A stretch of 64,000 bases of DNA, taken from Mycobacterium vicinigordonae. GTDB taxonomy: Bacteria; Actinomycetota; Actinomycetes; Mycobacteriales; Mycobacteriaceae. The DNA is taken from contig NZ_CP059165.1 of NCBI RefSeq assembly GCF_013466425.1, positions 4,898,001-4,962,000 of the forward strand. The letters run 5' to 3'. The notes under the pieces are model-generated. The model had not been told where the DNA came from and did no database searches. It worked only from the letters and a program-made list of their open reading frames with translations. The position numbers and the translations under genes were made by a program. This document shows positions 61,766-64,000 of this stretch, piece after piece. The stretch's first letter is position 1. Every line of letters begins with the position of its first letter.

Positions 61766-63202
61766 GTGTCGAAGGTGGCGAAGACTTTCGCCGGTGCGAG
61801 GTTGCGGCGGTTACGCGAAGAACATGGGTTGACCCAGGTGGCGCTGGCGCGCGCCCTTGGACTTTCCACCAGCTACGTCAACCAGCTGGAAAATGATCAA
61901 CGCCCCATCACCGTGGCGGTGCTGCTCACTCTCACCGAACGTTTTGACCTGCCGACGCAATATTTCGCGCCGGATTCGGATGCGCGCCTGGTCTCCGACC
62001 TCAGCGAGGTGCTCGCTGAAGGGCCCGCGACCGCCGCGCAGATCGAAGAGCTCGTCGCCCGCATGCCAGCCGTCGGCCAAACGCTGGTCAATCTGCACCG
62101 CCGGCTGCACGACGCCACCGCCGACCTGGAGGCCCTACACAGTCGCGCCAGCGTCGAGAGCCAGTCGGCCCCGCAGCAGCCGATGCCCTTCGAGGAAGTT
62201 CGCGACTTCTTCTATGACCGCAAGAACTACATCGGCGAACTGGACCTGGCAGCCGAGGAGCTATTCGACCGGAACCGTTTGCGGATCGGGGGCCTCGACG
62301 GCCAACTGGCCGGATTGCTGGACGACAAGCTCGGCGTGAACGTCGTGATCGATGACGGCCAGGCACTGCAGCCCAACTCCAAGCGTCTCTTTGAGCCCAA
62401 GTCCAGAGCTTTGTACGTTGCGCGGTGGCTGCATCCCGGGCAACGGGCCTTCCAACTCGCCACCCAGATCGCGCTGCTCACCCAGGCGGAGCTAATCACC
62501 GGCCTGATCGCCGCAGACGACCAGCTCAGTGACGACGCGCGAAATGTGGCGCGCATCGGCCTGGCTAATTATTTCGCCGGCGCGTTGTTGCTGCCGTACC
62601 GGCGGTTCCTGGCTGCCGCCGAAAGCGCACGCTACGACATCGACTCGCTGGCAAGGCAATTCGAGGTTGGGTTCGAGACAATCTGCCATCGGCTGTCCAC
62701 CCTGCAACGCCCGAACGCGCGCGGGGTCCCGTTTATCCTGGTCCGCGCCGATAGCGCGGGAAACATCTCGAAACGCCAGTCCGCCACAGCTTTTCACTTC
62801 TCCCGCGTCGGAGGTAACTGCCCGCTGTGGGTGGTGCATCACGCGTTCTCCCGACCCGGTCAGTTCCTCACGCAAGTCGCCCAGATGCCCGACGAGCGCA
62901 CCTATTTCTGGGTCGCTCGCACCACCACCAGCGAACCCAGCCGCTACCTGGGCCCGGACAAGAGGTTCGCCATCGGGCTCGGGTGCGACTTGGCCCACGC
63001 CGAGAAGCTGATCTATTCCGTCGGGGTCGACCTGACCGACCCGGAGGCCATGGTGCCGATCGGTGCCGGCTGCAAGATCTGTGCCCGGCCCGCCTGCTCG
63101 CAGCGCGCTTTCCCCTACCTCGGTCATCCGGTGCACGTCGACCCGCACACCAGTACCGATCTTCCCTATCCGCCTGCGATTGGACCGCGCCAACCGGCAT
63201 GA
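61766..63202 (+). CDS. prpR: Methylcitrate-cycle regulator PrpR (short-chain fatty acyl-CoA regulator)
   Basis: This 478-residue regulator has an N-terminal XRE helix-turn-helix (about 10-65, [21 protein letters not shown]), an IrrE/ImmA-like middle domain, and a C-terminal domain with cysteines in [19 protein letters not shown] and LGCDLA. In M. tuberculosis PrpR (Rv1129c) this domain has been reported to bind an iron-sulphur cluster, and the protein activates prpDC in response to propionyl-CoA. The GTG at 61766 follows GAAAGGGG; a GTG three codons later is possible. It diverges from prpD. Confidence 0.95.
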   Translation: MSKVAKTFAGARLRRLREEHGLTQVALARALGLSTSYVNQLENDQRPITVAVLLTLTERFDLPTQYFAPDSDARLVSDLSEVLAEGPATAAQIEELVARMPAVGQTLVNLHRRLHDATADLEALHSRASVESQSAPQQPMPFEEVRDFFYDRKNYIGELDLAAEELFDRNRLRIGGLDGQLAGLLDDKLGVNVVIDDGQALQPNSKRLFEPKSRALYVARWLHPGQRAFQLATQIALLTQAELITGLIAADDQLSDDARNVARIGLANYFAGALLLPYRRFLAAAESARYDIDSLARQFEVGFETICHRLSTLQRPNARGVPFILVRADSAGNISKRQSATAFHFSRVGGNCPLWVVHHAFSRPGQFLTQVAQMPDERTYFWVARTTTSEPSRYLGPDKRFAIGLGCDLAHAEKLIYSVGVDLTDPEAMVPIGAGCKICARPACSQRAFPYLGHPVHVDPHTSTDLPYPPAIGPRQPA

Positions 63203-63238
63203 TCAGTGCGGGATCGTCGGGCTACTGAGGAGTCGGAC

Positions 63239-64000
63239 ATGACGGACGTCGACTATTGCGTAGTCGGGGCCGGGTTCGCGGGCCTGACGGCCGCGTTGCG
63301 GTTGAAGCAGGCGGGTCACTCGGTGGCTCTGCTGGAAGCCCGTGATCGCGTCGGCGGCCGCACGTTCACAGTGACGCGTGACGACGGGGTGTGGATCGAC
63401 CGGGGCGGCGCCTGGGTGGGGCCGGGCCAGGACCGGATCTACGCACTGATGGCCGAATTCGGTGTCCCGGAATACAAGCAGCACAACGACGGCGACGCCA
63501 TGATGATCGTCGACGGCAAGAAGCATCGGTATGGGGGGATGCTGCCCTGGACCATGAGTCCGTGGGCCGTAGCCAATCTCGGCCTGGCGCTGAAGGCAGT
63601 GGAGCAGATGTGCAAGACGATACCGCGGGAAAACCCTTGGGAAGCAACGAATGCCGCGGAGTGGGACCGGATGAGCATCGGCGACTGGCTGGAACGCAAT
63701 GTTGCATCCAGAGTGGCCCGCGAGATGCTGGACTTGGCTTTGGGCGGCACCTACACCTCGACCTCGGCTGAGGTGTCGATGCTATGGATGCTGCTGCAGA
63801 TGTCCTCCGGCGGCGGGCCCACCTTCGTTATCTCAGGCAGGGGCGGCTCACAGGACGCCCGCCCGGTCGGCGGGATGGGTGCGATCTATCGACCTATGGT
63901 CACCGCGCTGGGGGAAGCGCTGCACTTGTCGCGGCCGGTGCGCCAGATCACTCAAGACGCGGACGGTGTAACGGTGAGCGCCGACGGGCTGACGGTGCGC
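63239..64000 (+). CDS. Flavin-containing monoamine oxidase (partial, runs off window)
   Basis: From the ATG at 63239 the frame stays open to the window end (254 codons). It begins MTDVDYCVVGAGFAGLTAAL, a dinucleotide-binding motif, followed by LLEARDRVGGRTFT and DRGGAWVGPGQDRIY, all typical of FAD amine oxidases such as the mycobacterial AofH (Rv3170) group. GAGGAGTC precedes the start. The substrate-binding C-terminal part and the covalent FAD site are outside the window. Confidence 0.88.
   Translation, partial: MTDVDYCVVGAGFAGLTAALRLKQAGHSVALLEARDRVGGRTFTVTRDDGVWIDRGGAWVGPGQDRIYALMAEFGVPEYKQHNDGDAMMIVDGKKHRYGGMLPWTMSPWAVANLGLALKAVEQMCKTIPRENPWEATNAAEWDRMSIGDWLERNVASRVAREMLDLALGGTYTSTSAEVSMLWMLLQMSSGGGPTFVISGRGGSQDARPVGGMGAIYRPMVTALGEALHLSRPVRQITQDADGVTVSADGLTVR

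Noticed and set aside
1..64000. Insertion sequences, prophage, tRNA or rRNA genes
   Set aside because: No transposase, integrase or phage-like genes and no clover-leaf or rRNA-like sequence were recognised by eye.

Overview
The window reads as chromosome of a slow-growing, non-tuberculous Mycobacterium. It is GC-rich, codes densely on both strands, and uses many GTG and TTG starts and 4-base ATGA/GTGA overlaps. It carries an Mce/YrbE operon, a PE/EsxG/EsxH trio, a Rv1132-like membrane protein beside a riboswitch-controlled metE, and many fadD/fadE/echA and TetR genes. No transposon, tRNA, rRNA or CRISPR was seen.

Region 1 (1-16050) is a lipid-import locus. A cytochrome P450 with its own ferredoxin (cut by the window edge) diverges from an acyl-CoA ligase. 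Next comes a complete minus-strand mce operon: yrbEA, yrbEB, an extra AttH-like gene, mceA-F and two Mce-associated membrane proteins. A TetR gene diverges from it.

Region 2 (16083-23077) holds acyl-CoA catabolism genes on the minus strand: three acyl-CoA dehydrogenases, two TetR regulators, a TesB-type thioesterase and a PaaG-like hydratase/isomerase. One TetR shares a clear TTAYC-N4-GGTAA operator with the dehydrogenase operon.

Region 3 (23281-29210) has two NAD(P)-binding SDRs, a CPBP membrane protease, and a type III polyketide synthase, ICMT-type methyltransferase and FAD monooxygenase in tandem. That trio resembles alkylresorcinol/alkylquinone (polyketide quinone) clusters.

Region 4 (29217-45628) is the most unusual part. 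A minus-strand series (VWA protein, MoxR/CbbQ-type AAA+ ATPase, leaderless substrate-binding-fold protein, AveC-like membrane protein, SDR, P450, ALDH, thiolase, enoyl-CoA hydratase) faces a plus-strand operon of two acyl-CoA dehydrogenases, an SDR and a nitroreductase. A tandem-domain TetR follows. Five copies of a near-palindrome, [15 protein letters not shown], lie in front of the TetR, the VWA/FadE intergene, the AAA+ gene and the binding-protein gene. This suggests one regulon for an unidentified lipid-like substrate, with an AAA+/VWA maturation machine.

Region 5 (45681-64000) concerns C1, B12 and propionate metabolism. It has a cobalamin riboswitch and metE, a Rv1132-like membrane protein with a KstR-type box, a small secreted protein, cobQ, PE-esxG-esxH, and the minus-strand operon prpD-prpB-prpC-pyc-MTHFR, divergent from prpR. 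A flavin amine oxidase runs off the right end. The M. tuberculosis order prpR-prpD-prpC-Rv1132-metE is kept but split by an inserted block of about 7 kb (50.9-58.1 kb).
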